The translations under genes were made by a program, and so were the position numbers. From Mycobacterium paraffinicum (GTDB lineage: Bacteria > Actinomycetota > Actinomycetes > Mycobacteriales > Mycobacteriaceae), in contig NZ_MPNT01000019.1 in NCBI RefSeq assembly GCF_001907675.1, positions 1 to 64,000 on the forward strand: 64,000 bases of DNA. The letters are read 5' to 3'. Numbering within the stretch: position 1 is the stretch's first letter; every line of letters begins with the position of its first letter. This document shows positions 43,905 to 53,844 of this stretch, piece by piece. Under the pieces are notes generated by a model. It made no database searches and was not told the origin of the DNA. It worked only from the letters and a program-made list of their open reading frames with translations.

Positions 43905-44726
43905 ATGGCTTGCGATAGCGCCCGCAGCACTCCCGCCGATACCGATCCGAAAACCCACCGGCGCGCAGTGCGTTTCTTTTGGGTGGTGTTGATAGGAGCA
44001 AGCGCGGCCTCGATCGCTGGCAACGCGTTACACGCGATCGTGCAGGCCGATCACGTCGCCCCGGCGCTGGCGGCCGCGGTGGCCACGGCCCCACCTCTGG
44101 TATTGCTCGGGTCCACGGAAGGGCTCTCGCTGCTCATCAAGGTGCACCGCCGGCCCACCTTGACGTTCTGGGCGGCGGTGATCATGACGCTGTTACTGGG
44201 GGCCGGTGCGTTTCGCCTGTCATTTGATGCGTTGTGCAGCTTGGCTATCCGGTGCGGTATCCGCCCAAGCTTGGCATGGTTGTGGCCGCTGATCATTGAC
44301 GTCACGACCGCGCAGGCCACCGTTGCGCTGGTAGCCCTGACCCGGCTCCTACACAGCCGCGCCGAGGCGCCGCCGGCCCTCGTCGAGGAGGACGTCCCGG
44401 TGTCCCTGTCGGCGACACCTCTGCCAGTCGCTGGGTCCTCAGCAGGTGAGCGTGATAGGGCCATGGTGGCGGTCGAGCCGGACCGGTCGCTGTCATCGGT
44501 TCCAAGAGTGGACGCCGCTGTGCCCCCGCGAGAGCGTCATGAACACGCCGTACGCACAGTGATGGCATCGAAAAGAACCAAGCAGCCTGCAGAAATCATT
44601 GACGCTGTGCTGCGCCGCCACGCTGACGGGCAAAAGCCGGGTGAAATCTCAGAGGAACTCAAGCTGCACCACACAACGGTGAACCGGATACTGGCGACGG
44701 CGCTCCACTCGGCAGCGGCGGTGTAA
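43905..44726 (+). CDS. DUF2637 membrane protein with C-terminal helix-turn-helix
   Basis: 273 residues from ATG 43905. Four transmembrane helices (about 24-43, 48-70, 83-105, 115-140) make the DUF2637 module of actinobacterial plasmid spread/transfer proteins. A linker precedes a C-terminal HTH (about 230-265, PAEIIDAVLRRHADGQKPGEISEELKLHHTTVNRIL). A membrane-tethered DNA-binding domain could hold the plasmid at the transfer pore next to the coupling protein encoded immediately downstream. The upstream part of the open frame overlaps eccE and is not coding. Confidence 0.8.
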   Translation: MACDSARSTPADTDPKTHRRAVRFFWVVLIGASAASIAGNALHAIVQADHVAPALAAAVATAPPLVLLGSTEGLSLLIKVHRRPTLTFWAAVIMTLLLGAGAFRLSFDALCSLAIRCGIRPSLAWLWPLIIDVTTAQATVALVALTRLLHSRAEAPPALVEEDVPVSLSATPLPVAGSSAGERDRAMVAVEPDRSLSSVPRVDAAVPPRERHEHAVRTVMASKRTKQPAEIIDAVLRRHADGQKPGEISEELKLHHTTVNRILATALHSAAAV

Positions 44727-44820
44727 ACCCGAAGCTTCCGCCGCAGTGACCTACGTCCGGCGATCGCGAATGTCGCTGCTTTGATAGACGTTCGCGGCCA
44801 GTGGCGCCCATGATGACGTA

Positions 44821-46224
44821 GTGGTCAACGAACCGTACACCCCGTACTGCGGCCTCACCTACAATCGCCAAAACGTTGCCGTGCGTGCGGAGACAGCACC
44901 TCACATTCTGGTAAGCGCACCAACACGTACGGGTAAAACACGCAGGATTTTGGCCCCGGCGGCGCTCGTGCATCCTGGGCCGGAAGTTTTGGTGTCGTCG
45001 AAACCCGACCTGGCAGAGCTTGTTCTAACACGACGCAATATCGGGATTACCGGTGTGATTGATCTGCGGCCTGAGCACACTGAGGTATGGCCGGCCGGGG
45101 TTAGGCGTATGGTCACCGACCCGACCCGCACGATCGCCAGCGCCCATGAAGCACTGACCGTTGCTGAGACCATGCTCGCGACCTCGGGCGTGGGTTTCAG
45201 TGGCGCATCGGGCGGCAACGCTGTTGCTGCGGGCGGGCTTTGGGAAAGTCAGGCCGCACCGCCGTTGGCATGCCTGCTGTACGCGGCCAGCCCGCAGGGC
45301 AACAGTTTGGGAATGCCCTGGGTGCTCGATGCCGTGCAGGATTTCGGTATCGACGAAACCGGCGGCGACCAACCCATCCCCGAGCTCGGACGCCCGTCGT
45401 GGCTGACCGCTTACGGGCTTTGCGAACAACCGAAACTCGCGGCCCCGCTGTATTCTGTTATCGCCGGGATGGATTCCCGGCTGCGTGACAGCATCAAGAT
45501 CACGGTGTCCAAGGCCGTAACACCGTGGCTGCGCTTGGGTTTGAGCGCCGACGAGGGAGCACCGTACTTGAGCGCGGTCGAACGTGTCGCTGTGGAGTCA
45601 TTCGACGTCCACATGCTTGATGAGCCGGACGCCACATTGTTTGTGATCGCCCCGAACACCGGCTCGGTCGCCGGAGCCGCGGTGGCTCTGATCGATTCCA
45701 TCGTGCGTCATTTCCGCCGCAAGATGGCCAATCATCAACTGACGCATCCGCTGCTGCTGGAACTCGACGAGGTATGTAACTCATGTCCGTTGCCGGATCT
45801 GTTGACCTACGTGGGGGAGTCAGCGGGACTGGGTGTCAACATCTTGGCGACGGTGCAGGCGTCGGCGCATTTCGACGTTGTATTTGGGTCCAAGTACGCT
45901 GAAGCGCTGCGGGAGATGTTTCCGGGCACGCTGATCATGTATGGAGCTCACGAGCGCCATTTGCTCGAACAGGCCTCACATTGGCTGGGAGAGACAACCC
46001 GACGTACCGAAGCCTATGAGCCCACAGGGGGGAGTCGGGGCCAATCGTCGCAATTCGGCCAGGCGATCGGTTGGCAGGAACTGCTTCCCCAAAGCCGGGA
46101 AGAAGCCCAGCTGTTGCAGCGCGGCACGGCTGGCGAGCGAGTTCATATTCCAGACTGGACCGAGTTCCTGGCTCTGTTCGACCAGGCGGTTCAGCGGCGA
46201 ATCAAAAAGGCGCAGTGGGGTTGA
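44821..46224 (+). CDS. Type IV coupling protein (VirD4/TraG-like ATPase)
   Basis: 467 residues. Walker A APTRTGKT (33-40) and Walker B LLLELDE (Asp316-Glu317), with VCNSCPLPDLLTYVGESAGLG after it, are the VirD4/TraG signature. It lacks the usual N-terminal membrane anchor, so it must be recruited by a membrane partner; the DUF2637 protein just upstream is a candidate. It would receive the relaxase-DNA complex and feed it to the T4SS. The 95 bases before it contain no gene. A GTG start is used; the ribosome site is weak. Confidence 0.88.
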   Translation: MVNEPYTPYCGLTYNRQNVAVRAETAPHILVSAPTRTGKTRRILAPAALVHPGPEVLVSSKPDLAELVLTRRNIGITGVIDLRPEHTEVWPAGVRRMVTDPTRTIASAHEALTVAETMLATSGVGFSGASGGNAVAAGGLWESQAAPPLACLLYAASPQGNSLGMPWVLDAVQDFGIDETGGDQPIPELGRPSWLTAYGLCEQPKLAAPLYSVIAGMDSRLRDSIKITVSKAVTPWLRLGLSADEGAPYLSAVERVAVESFDVHMLDEPDATLFVIAPNTGSVAGAAVALIDSIVRHFRRKMANHQLTHPLLLELDEVCNSCPLPDLLTYVGESAGLGVNILATVQASAHFDVVFGSKYAEALREMFPGTLIMYGAHERHLLEQASHWLGETTRRTEAYEPTGGSRGQSSQFGQAIGWQELLPQSREEAQLLQRGTAGERVHIPDWTEFLALFDQAVQRRIKKAQWG

Positions 46225-46423
46225 CGGGCGGTTGCCGCGACGGGCGCAATCTATGACTGACGCATTGGTCTCGGTGCTCGCGTCCAGCTTCCCAAGTGCG
46301 ACCGCTGGGCAGCTCCGGGTAGCTGCACCGTGTAATCTGCCTGTGCTGCAACTAATTTGCTGTCGACGCGATCAAGCGTTTCTCGACGCTGGCCGTGTCC
46401 GCAGTAGCACTCCAGCTGCGGAC

Positions 46424-46702
46424 CTACCGACGAATGTTGCCCTCACATGACCCTGGGTCCTGACGCGTGTTTTTCACGATATCGCTTGCGTCTGAGGCGA
46501 TTTGACGCAGGATCTTCAAGAACAGCACTTGCCCGGCCGAGGTGTTGAGATACCACGGCGGATCGCTGAGCATGGCAATGATCTGTTGCCGCATCGCCTC
46601 GAGCGACTGCGAACCCGGCGGCGTGTCACAAACCTGGCCAGCTCGCTCGAGCGCGGCTAACACCCGATGCACAACTGCGTCTACGGTCGTACCCCGATCC
46701 AT
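46424..46702 (-). CDS. Small hypothetical protein on the minus strand
   Basis: 92 residues, helical (DAVVHRVLAALERAGQ... LEAMRQQIIAMLSDPPW...), no membrane segment or known domain. It is transcribed with the membrane protein and XRE gene to its right (gap of 99 bases). Good codon character. The opposite strand is empty here, and 46225-46423 holds no gene. Confidence 0.6.
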   Translation of the reverse strand: MDRGTTVDAVVHRVLAALERAGQVCDTPPGSQSLEAMRQQIIAMLSDPPWYLNTSAGQVLFLKILRQIASDASDIVKNTRQDPGSCEGNIRR

Positions 46703-46801
46703 ACCTTGAACCGTATCTGTGCCGCCACCCCCCGCTCACACCCCAATTTTTGCAAAGCGGTGTAGGCATCAGCGCGCCAGAGTTGGCCCCGAGCAGCGAA
46801 C

Positions 46802-47620
46802 TCAGTTCGCGAATAGCTGCATCGAGGTTGACCGGGAGCTGACCGTGTCGAGGTGCTGGTTGGTGGAGCCGAACAGGACGCTGATTGCGCAAATGAGACA
46901 CCAGATGGAGATCGCTGCGATGACCGCAGTCCCGCCAAGGATGGGGACCCAGTGGATAGGTGGTGGGGTTCGCCGGCGCGCGTGCAGGGATGGCGGTATG
47001 CGGCGGGCGGAGCCCGGTTCGGGGAGTGGATCTAAGACGGTGGTGATGGGCAGCGTCGGCCCGAGAATGAGGTCGTCGTCAACCTCGACAGCTTGGGGTG
47101 TCAGTGGCCACCAGTCGCTGGATCCTTCCACGGCTAGCCAGCCTTCGAGGACCCCGCAGACGGCTGCGGTGAGCAGGGTTGCGGGCAGTTGTGTTAGAAG
47201 CCAGGGGATGATCAGCTCGCCCCAGAGACTAGGGGAGGGGTTATAGAACGGCAAGGGCAGCGCTGCGAGCGCGGCGCCCCAGAGCAGTGCCGGTATCGGG
47301 TAAGCGCGGAGCCGCTCGGGGATGAGCGTGACGATTAGTCCGTAGGCGAGTTTGCCGGCCAACCAGCCCAGCGGCGCGATGGCCGCACAGGTTAGCACCA
47401 GTGCGACTTCAAATGATCCGCTGGCTGAGGTGGCGGAGCGCATCGGTAGTGGCAGGGCGACGACGTCGTCGTGTGGGTCGGGTCGGGCACCAACATGGCT
47501 GCGTGTGCGAGCGCGAATCTTTTTGGCGAGCAGCTCGGCGCGACGCTTTTGGAAGACAAATATCCCAGCGTGTGCGGCTATCCATGCTCGGCGTTGGTCG
47601 TCGAAAATGTCAGCGGGCAT
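46802..47620 (-). CDS. Multi-pass membrane protein
   Basis: 272 residues with about four or five transmembrane helices (about 68-90, 98-112, 130-160, 225-250). It has a basic N-terminus (FVFQKRRAELLAKKIRARTR) and an Arg/Pro-rich loop before the last helix. It overlaps the upstream XRE gene by 11 bases. No family recognised. Its place inside the conjugation region suggests a transfer or entry-exclusion role; that is inference. Confidence 0.7.
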   Translation of the reverse strand: MPADIFDDQRRAWIAAHAGIFVFQKRRAELLAKKIRARTRSHVGARPDPHDDVVALPLPMRSATSASGSFEVALVLTCAAIAPLGWLAGKLAYGLIVTLIPERLRAYPIPALLWGAALAALPLPFYNPSPSLWGELIIPWLLTQLPATLLTAAVCGVLEGWLAVEGSSDWWPLTPQAVEVDDDLILGPTLPITTVLDPLPEPGSARRIPPSLHARRRTPPPIHWVPILGGTAVIAAISIWCLICAISVLFGSTNQHLDTVSSRSTSMQLFAN

Positions 47621-48017
47621 GCTCGGCCGGGTCCCGGCTTGTCAGGAGTTCGGTGAGCAGCTGACGGGCGTCGGCCAAGATTGAGTGGCATTGCTCGACG
47701 AGGCCTTCGACGGCGTGCAAAACGGTGTGTACGTGGGTGTCTTGGGGCGGTGGTGTGGCTGGGACCCCGCCGTCAAGGATCGCCCTTGACGACCCGTGGG
47801 CCCACCCGAGCGCCTCATCGAGTCGGGCCAGCGTGGCCAGCGACATGGTGCGTGAGCCGTTACTGGATTTGTGCAGTGTCGAGCGGTTGGGTCCGCCGCG
47901 GCGGGCCAGTTCGACACGGGACATGTGCAGGACCGCCAGCCGTTCAGAGACGAAGTAGTCGAGTCGCGCTGGCCCATCATTAGGTGCAATCACGCCCACA
48001 AAACTACCTAAACGCAA
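47610..48017 (-). CDS. XRE-family regulator in the T4SS region
   Basis: 135 residues, HTH at about 22-75 (RLAVLHMSRVELARRGGPNRSTLHKSSNG) followed by a helical tail. The start is uncertain: TTG 48017, GTG 47999 or GTG 47993. It is divergent from the T4SS operon beginning at 48124, so it probably controls the 106-base space between them. It shares the LxRLDxALGW block with the XRE protein at 33408 in the ESX operon, a possible pair coordinating both systems. Confidence 0.78.
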   Translation of the reverse strand: MRLGSFVGVIAPNDGPARLDYFVSERLAVLHMSRVELARRGGPNRSTLHKSSNGSRTMSLATLARLDEALGWAHGSSRAILDGGVPATPPPQDTHVHTVLHAVEGLVEQCHSILADARQLLTELLTSRDPAEHAR

Positions 48018-48123
48018 CCATTATCGTCTAACCATGTGGACAACCTTGCCTATTACCGCTTACGGTTGCGTGCATAGGCGCCCACCCGATTTAGCGGCGC
48101 CGAGACGACGAAGGGACACCGCG

Positions 48124-48570
48124 ATGAAGGGGCTTGTGGCGACGGCCGCAGTGCTGATGACAGTCATCGCCGCGATCGTGTTGGCGATCGTCGAACTGCT
48201 CATCAAACTCGCTCCGTTGCTGGTCGCGGCGGCGTGCTTGTGGGGAGCGGCCAAGCTAATAGGCGCACACCGCGCCCGAGGGGCGGCCGACGAGGAGCGT
48301 CTTAAGCAGGACTGGAGCCGGACCGCTCCCCAAGGCCCACCGCAGGCGGCGCCATCCACACCGCTGCCGCCGGTAATTGCTCATCGCGAACGCATGTATG
48401 TGGTGCGCGGTGAGGACACCGGCTTGGCCTCTGACCGCGACGACGGCTATGTCAAGGTTTCGGCGACGGCATTGCCGCGTGTGCAGCGTTTGCCGGCCAC
48501 CTACCATCACCGGCGCAAATTCACGCCGCGCCGGGCTAGCGGGCACCGTTCGGGGCGGCGGCGGCCGTGA
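48124..48570 (+). CDS. Small membrane protein, first gene of the T4SS operon
   Basis: 148 residues from ATG 48124 (AAGGG site). One or two hydrophobic helices span 5-45 (VATAAVLMTVIAAIVLAIVELLIKLAPLLVAAACLWGAAKL). A charged cytosolic part ends in a very basic tail (HHRRKFTPRRASGHRSGRRRP). Its stop overlaps the next GTG start by 4 bases. Probably an assembly component of the conjugation machine; no named family. Confidence 0.7.
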   Translation: MKGLVATAAVLMTVIAAIVLAIVELLIKLAPLLVAAACLWGAAKLIGAHRARGAADEERLKQDWSRTAPQGPPQAAPSTPLPPVIAHRERMYVVRGEDTGLASDRDDGYVKVSATALPRVQRLPATYHHRRKFTPRRASGHRSGRRRP

Positions 48571-49649
48571 GCTCGGTTTCTGATCAGCAATGGCTGCGTC
48601 AGATTGGGGTGAATCTCGACGCCGATGCAGAACACGACCAAGACACCCTCGACAGCGGCGCGGCCGGGGAGTCAGCCGACGAGCATCCCGATGATGATGG
48701 CGCGATCAGCGACAACGACGCCGCACCCTTCGGCGAGGATCAAAGTGCCGACGCCTTTGCGGGTGCGTTCGTTTCCGACGGCGACGACCACACCGACTCG
48801 GCAGAAAACGAAAGCCCCGGTGCCGACGCTGATTTAGATCACGAGGCGGAGCGGCGTACGCGCCGATTTACGCCGTGGGTACTCGGCGCGTTCGCTGGCG
48901 TCGTGTTGTTGGCAACGGTGATAACCACGCTGGGCGTCACACTCTCAGGTCCCGACAACCCTTCGCCGAGTCTGCGCCAGCACGCAGTCAAATCGGGCCC
49001 CGCACCGACAATGGCGGCAGCACCAGCGCCGACTCCTGCTGATGGCGGCGATCACCCACTGCCGTTTACCGCCTCAGCCGACTGCCCGGCGGGCGCCTCA
49101 ACTTCGGCGAAATCGATTGCCGATCCCGACAAGCCATCGCCGTGGATCTGCGTGCGGCATACGGATGGACAACCGCTCTATATCACGCTCGGGCCCGCCG
49201 GAATCGAACGCGCTTACGTGATCACGGCGGTCAGTATCGTGCCGGGGGATACTGCTGCGGCCCAGGGGTCCGGCGGTGACCCATGGCTACAGCATCGGGT
49301 GGTCACGTTGCTGCAGTGGCAGTTCAATGACACTGCGCACACGGTCGTCGACCAGGACACCGGCAATGCTCACGGCGAAGCGGTCAAACTGATTCCCGGG
49401 ATCAGCGCCTCAAAAATCACTGTGATCATTCGGCACACCAGCCGTCCGGTCGCAGCCCCCCAGCCCAGCGTGTCGGCCCCAGACGGCGGACCGTTCGGCG
49501 GAATCCTGGGTGGGCCCACCCCGGCCACCGGCCCGGAACCGACCAACGGGCCTGACCCGACCGGCTTTGGGTCGGGACACGACACCGATCCCAGTGATGG
49601 AACCTTCGCGGTGTCGAGCATCAAAGTCATTGGGCACCAGGCGACATGA
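48567..49649 (+). CDS. Single-pass membrane protein with acidic cytosolic tail (T4SS region)
   Basis: 360 residues. Residues 1-95 are strongly acidic (many Asp/Glu), followed by a basic stop-transfer RRTRR, one transmembrane helix (about 102-124) and an exported domain. That domain contains two Cys (ADCPAGAS, about 172; SPWICVRH, about 194) and a beta-rich fold ending in a Pro/Gly-rich linker and a last strand. Bitopic architecture fits a T4SS scaffold such as a VirB10-like element, but no sequence motif proves this. Confidence 0.68.
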   Translation: MSSVSDQQWLRQIGVNLDADAEHDQDTLDSGAAGESADEHPDDDGAISDNDAAPFGEDQSADAFAGAFVSDGDDHTDSAENESPGADADLDHEAERRTRRFTPWVLGAFAGVVLLATVITTLGVTLSGPDNPSPSLRQHAVKSGPAPTMAAAPAPTPADGGDHPLPFTASADCPAGASTSAKSIADPDKPSPWICVRHTDGQPLYITLGPAGIERAYVITAVSIVPGDTAAAQGSGGDPWLQHRVVTLLQWQFNDTAHTVVDQDTGNAHGEAVKLIPGISASKITVIIRHTSRPVAAPQPSVSAPDGGPFGGILGGPTPATGPEPTNGPDPTGFGSGHDTDPSDGTFAVSSIKVIGHQAT

Positions 49650-49659
49650 GGACGATGTG

Positions 49660-50583
49660 GTGAGAATCAGCAACGTATGGAAGAAGCGCATCACGGTGCT
49701 GGGCCACAGCGCCGGCCGGGTCGCTCTTGTGATTCTTGTGGCCAGTTCGTCCATCAACGGTATCGCCCTGCTGTGGGGGTTTGTCTTTCCCCCTGAACCA
49801 GCACCAGTGGCGGCGGTGGCCCGCGACGTGATCAACGAGACCGATCCCGTGAAGGCTTTCGCCGTGAATTGCGTGAAAGGGCTACTTGTCGGAACCACCT
49901 CGGGTGCTTCGAATTTGACACGCTGCTTTCCCGGGGGACAAAAGTACGAGTTGCCCACGACATCGTCGATGACGGTGTCGAACCCGGCGGCGTGGGCATC
50001 TAAGCGCAAGACCTCTTCCAACGACATCGTGCTCTATAGCGTGAAGGTTCAAATCGACGAACTGCCCTACCCGTCGGCGCCGCCGACGACGGCTTTCTAC
50101 CAGCTGCCGGTGGCGGTATACCGGGATATGGGCATTCAGGCTCTTGATCGGATCAGCAGAGTCGATATGCCGCCTCCGGGAGCCTATGTGCCGCTGGGCT
50201 ATTCAGCACCAATCGCTGCCAACAGCCCACTTTTTACGATGCTGTCTGGGTTTGCGACGTCGTTTTTAACCACCTCGGGTGGACTGGAACGGTTTATCAC
50301 CACCGACTCGGGCATCACAGCCGTAGGGTCGTACTCCTCGGCCACAGTGACTGCTGCTCAGGCCGACAACACTCCACCCGATGCTCCCTCCGATAACAAC
50401 GAATTAGCCACGCACATCGATGTTTCGGCGCGCCGATCCGATTACACCCTCGTATCGCTGTCTTATTCCCTGACGCTGCGTTCGGTGGGCGGCACCTGGT
50501 TTGTTGCCCAGATCGACGCGATCCCGCTGTTGGCTGACGCGACACCGACACCGGTGCCCACCACGGCGGTAGCACCGCACTGA
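49660..50583 (+). CDS. TcpC/VirB8-like conjugal transfer protein
   Basis: 307 residues. GTG 49660 is chosen, 7 bases after GAGGA. A short cytosolic N-terminus (RISNVWKKRITV) precedes one transmembrane helix (about 20-42). The periplasmic region consists of two consecutive NTF2-like halves, typical of the Gram-positive TcpC family (DPVKAFAVNCVKGLLVG ... NSPLFTMLSGFATSFLTTSGGLERFITTDSGI). TcpC is essential for assembling Gram-positive conjugation channels. The open frame extends upstream only as a shadow of the previous gene. Confidence 0.8.
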   Translation: MRISNVWKKRITVLGHSAGRVALVILVASSSINGIALLWGFVFPPEPAPVAAVARDVINETDPVKAFAVNCVKGLLVGTTSGASNLTRCFPGGQKYELPTTSSMTVSNPAAWASKRKTSSNDIVLYSVKVQIDELPYPSAPPTTAFYQLPVAVYRDMGIQALDRISRVDMPPPGAYVPLGYSAPIAANSPLFTMLSGFATSFLTTSGGLERFITTDSGITAVGSYSSATVTAAQADNTPPDAPSDNNELATHIDVSARRSDYTLVSLSYSLTLRSVGGTWFVAQIDAIPLLADATPTPVPTTAVAPH

Positions 50584-50617
50584 CCATCACTCACGTTGAG
50601 AGAAAGAGGGATTGATC

Positions 50618-50935
50618 ATGATTAGACAGCTAACATTACAGACGTTGGCTACCCACACGACAAATGTGGCTGCCGGGGCCGGCGTGATCAACATGAGCCA
50701 CGAAGTGCTTTACATCATCGTCGCAGTCGGCGGCACATACTTCCTGGGCAGCGGCATCGTGCGCGGTATGAGAGACCATTGGAAGCGCGGCACCGGTGCC
50801 GGATTGTCGGCAATCGCCGGCGGGGTGGCTCTTGCAGTTGTCGTAGCCCACATCGTCGGGCTGTATCAGCGCGGTAACCAGGAATTTGAGCACCTGCCCG
50901 GCAGCGTTGGCCACTCCAATACCCGCGGATGGTGA
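50618..50935 (+). CDS. Small two-helix membrane protein (VirB2/TcpD-like size)
   Basis: 105 residues from ATG 50618, with an AGAAAGAGGG ribosome site. Two hydrophobic helices at about 30-50 and 65-85 are separated by a basic loop (GMRDHWKRG), the topology of VirB2/PrgL-type small T4SS subunits. It sits immediately before the VirB4 gene, whose start lies within its last codons (7-base overlap). No sequence motif fixes the family. Confidence 0.7.
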   Translation: MIRQLTLQTLATHTTNVAAGAGVINMSHEVLYIIVAVGGTYFLGSGIVRGMRDHWKRGTGAGLSAIAGGVALAVVVAHIVGLYQRGNQEFEHLPGSVGHSNTRGW

Positions 50936-53844
50936 CCACCGGCCCAGTTGCCCCACCACGGCCCGTCGACAAGGCCGAAGCGTGGTCGGGCATCCGCGAC
51001 ATCGACATCCAGATCGGGGAAGCCGCTCCCGGGCAGGAATGGCCCGGCGGGCCCTACCGCGGGGTGGAATGGGTGGCCATTGCCGCGATCGCGGGTCCCA
51101 CGCTGCTATGGGTCGACAGCCAGCCCGCCGGAACCACGCTTCCGGTCCTCGCCGGCGGGGTGGTGCTCTGTGTGGTGACCGTTGGGCTGATGCGGCTACT
51201 TTTGCCCAAGGGACGTCCATCTCTTTCAGCACGTCTCGTTTTTGCCCGCAACACTATTCGGCCACCTCACCTGATCACCTCGCAGCCTCGTGCCGCTGAG
51301 AGGAAGCTGCGTGTTGACTCCAGTTTTGACCCTCCTGAACGTGTCGAGGACAATCTGGTCTTCACCGGCGGAGGCGTCTATGCCGAATTCTTGATCGATG
51401 GTTTGTCGGTCAATATGCGCTCGCTTGACGCGCGCCGGCGAGCCGCCAGGCTGACGCGGAACTTGGGGCGCTACCTGCCCTCAGGCTCGCAAGTGCGCGG
51501 GTTGCTGGTCGCCGAGGACCAAAACGCCATCATGCGGGCAATGGTGGGTCCGCACACCAACAAGTCGACATGGATTGGGCAGTGCAAGCACTGGGTCCCA
51601 ACTATCGCCCAAGCGAACAAGTGGATCACCAAGGGATATCGCGGTCCCGTGCGCCCACGGTTTTGGCTAACGGTGCCAGTCGATGCTGGCACCGCGGGAC
51701 GCACACCGCTCGGACAGGGCAGGCGGGCTTGGGACTGGGTCAGCGGGCGTGACAAAGACTCAAGCACATCGATTCAGCACTACGCCAGTGTTGCCCGCCA
51801 GATCTGTGGTGCCCTACCTGATGAGTTTCACGTTCGCGCGGCTAGTCCAGCGCAAATCCATTGGTATCGGCGACATCGCGCCATGCTCGGCGTCATCCAT
51901 GAGCCGATGCCAGCGGCCAGCACGGGGCCGTCCTCACTGAGCGCTCACGATTTCCCTACCATCGCTTTCGATGAAGGCGACAACGCCGGGCGGCCATGGT
52001 GGCGACCCAGTTTCAAAGCCTTGGTTCGCGTCTATGATCCCCACGAGCCCACCTGCAGATCGAGCTACCAGTCGTTTTTGACCGTCGAGCACTTCCCGGA
52101 GACAGGCCTGGCCTTTCCACGCGCTTCGTATCTGAATGCGCTGCTCAACGTGAACACCCAGGCCAGTATTGAGTGGACCCAACATATTTACATTCGCACA
52201 CCCCAGGATGCGCAAGCCCGCAATTTCCGCTACACCAAAAACATCAAAGACCAGATGCGTCAGCGTGGTCACCGCGGAGCTGAAAACGACGAATTGCCAA
52301 GGAAGCTAGCGCGCACGCGGGCCTACACATCGCATCTGAACGGCAATCCCGCCGAACGCGAGCTTGACCACACGGTGATGATTGCGGTCGGTGCCGACTC
52401 ACCGCGGGTCTTGGAGGATGCGGTCAAACAGGTCCGCCAGGAGCTTGACACAGTCGGCATCGCTGTCAAACGCCACCGTGGCGCCCAGGCGTTGCTGTGG
52501 AAGGCATTCAATACCGGAAGTGAAAACACCTGCCCGCTCGATGAATTTCGCAATCCCACCAGCGCACATAAGTGGTCGCTGTTCTTGCCGCTGATTTCGG
52601 GCCGCGTGGGCAACGTCAAGGGCAGTGCGCTGGCCATCGACCAGACCACGATGCGACCGGCGATCATCCTTCACGATCCCGAGGGAACTGCGCGCCGAAA
52701 CAAGAACACCGGGCTGGCCGTCGTCGGCGATCCCGGCGGCGGGAAGTCCAACCGCACCAAACTCTCGGCGTATGAACTGATCCTGCGTGGCGGACGCGTT
52801 GTGGTGTTCGAGCCAGACACAATCGCTGAATGGAAGCAGGCCCTCACACCCATCGAGGGTGTACGGTTCATCGACCCGACAACGCCGCAGTACTTGTATG
52901 ACCCGCTGGTGATCTTCCCAGCGCACCTGGCAGGGCGCATCGCGGCCTCGCACATCCTGCCCTGGATTGGGCTGTCTTATGACAGCCTGCTTGCCAAGCG
53001 TTACCGACGTTTGGTGCGACCGGAAACCCGGGCCAGGCAAGGGATTACGAGCCACCGCACACTGCTGGACTATCTGCGTTCACAGCCGGACGCCGACAAC
53101 GACGAGTTGCTGCTGCGCTTAGAAACAGCCCAGGAGGATTTTCCCGGGCTTTTCGATGACCACTTGCCGCCCTACCGGCCAGAAGACTCCCCGGCCACGG
53201 TCTACCTGACCGGCAACCTGGGCTTGCCCAGCACCGAGGATCTCACCAACGCCGATCTCTACGCGAAACTGTCGGGGACCCAGCGCGCCGGAATGGCTAT
53301 CTATGGCCTGCTCATTGAGCTAGAGCAGCGATACATGTTCGACCGCCTCGACGTATTCGACGTCATGATCTTCGAGGAGTGCGCCGAACTGCTTGCCTTT
53401 CCCACCACGGCACGCATTGCGCACAAATTCACTCGGCGGGGCCGTAAGCACGCGAGTGGAATCTGGTTCATCACACAGGATTTCAGGGACCTTGCCCGCA
53501 TGGGGGATGAGTTTGTCACACAAAAATGGATCTTTCGTGTTCAAGACCCTGAACTGGCCTACGCGACACTGAAGTGGGCGCGCATCGACCCAGAAATGTA
53601 TCCAGAGCTTGTCAGCGCACTAAGCGAGGACACCAGTCCTGGCTCCACCGCTGATGAAGACGTGTTCTCTGATCGCGGGGAATGGGGCGGCTACGCCACC
53701 GAGGCCGGGGCGGTCGATCGTGCCCGACTCGGCGAGGGATTCTTAGTCGACGAACTTGGACGTCCCGCACGCGTTCAATTTTTCGGCGCGCCAACCGAAG
53801 AGCAGGCACGCGCATTCGATAGCACCGCATCGGTGATCGCATGA
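50929..53844 (+). CDS. VirB4-like T4SS ATPase
   Basis: 971 residues. Two N-terminal transmembrane helices lie at about 46-62 and 66-86. A VirB4 N-terminal domain (about 110-560) is followed by the motor domain with Walker A GDPGGGKS (600-607) and Walker B VMIFEE (Glu816-Glu817). Downstream FITQDFRDL is the typical Gln-containing sensor motif. VirB4 energises pilus/channel assembly and substrate transfer. Its stop overlaps the VirB6-like gene by 4 bases. Confidence 0.93.
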   Translation: MVTTGPVAPPRPVDKAEAWSGIRDIDIQIGEAAPGQEWPGGPYRGVEWVAIAAIAGPTLLWVDSQPAGTTLPVLAGGVVLCVVTVGLMRLLLPKGRPSLSARLVFARNTIRPPHLITSQPRAAERKLRVDSSFDPPERVEDNLVFTGGGVYAEFLIDGLSVNMRSLDARRRAARLTRNLGRYLPSGSQVRGLLVAEDQNAIMRAMVGPHTNKSTWIGQCKHWVPTIAQANKWITKGYRGPVRPRFWLTVPVDAGTAGRTPLGQGRRAWDWVSGRDKDSSTSIQHYASVARQICGALPDEFHVRAASPAQIHWYRRHRAMLGVIHEPMPAASTGPSSLSAHDFPTIAFDEGDNAGRPWWRPSFKALVRVYDPHEPTCRSSYQSFLTVEHFPETGLAFPRASYLNALLNVNTQASIEWTQHIYIRTPQDAQARNFRYTKNIKDQMRQRGHRGAENDELPRKLARTRAYTSHLNGNPAERELDHTVMIAVGADSPRVLEDAVKQVRQELDTVGIAVKRHRGAQALLWKAFNTGSENTCPLDEFRNPTSAHKWSLFLPLISGRVGNVKGSALAIDQTTMRPAIILHDPEGTARRNKNTGLAVVGDPGGGKSNRTKLSAYELILRGGRVVVFEPDTIAEWKQALTPIEGVRFIDPTTPQYLYDPLVIFPAHLAGRIAASHILPWIGLSYDSLLAKRYRRLVRPETRARQGITSHRTLLDYLRSQPDADNDELLLRLETAQEDFPGLFDDHLPPYRPEDSPATVYLTGNLGLPSTEDLTNADLYAKLSGTQRAGMAIYGLLIELEQRYMFDRLDVFDVMIFEECAELLAFPTTARIAHKFTRRGRKHASGIWFITQDFRDLARMGDEFVTQKWIFRVQDPELAYATLKWARIDPEMYPELVSALSEDTSPGSTADEDVFSDRGEWGGYATEAGAVDRARLGEGFLVDELGRPARVQFFGAPTEEQARAFDSTASVIA

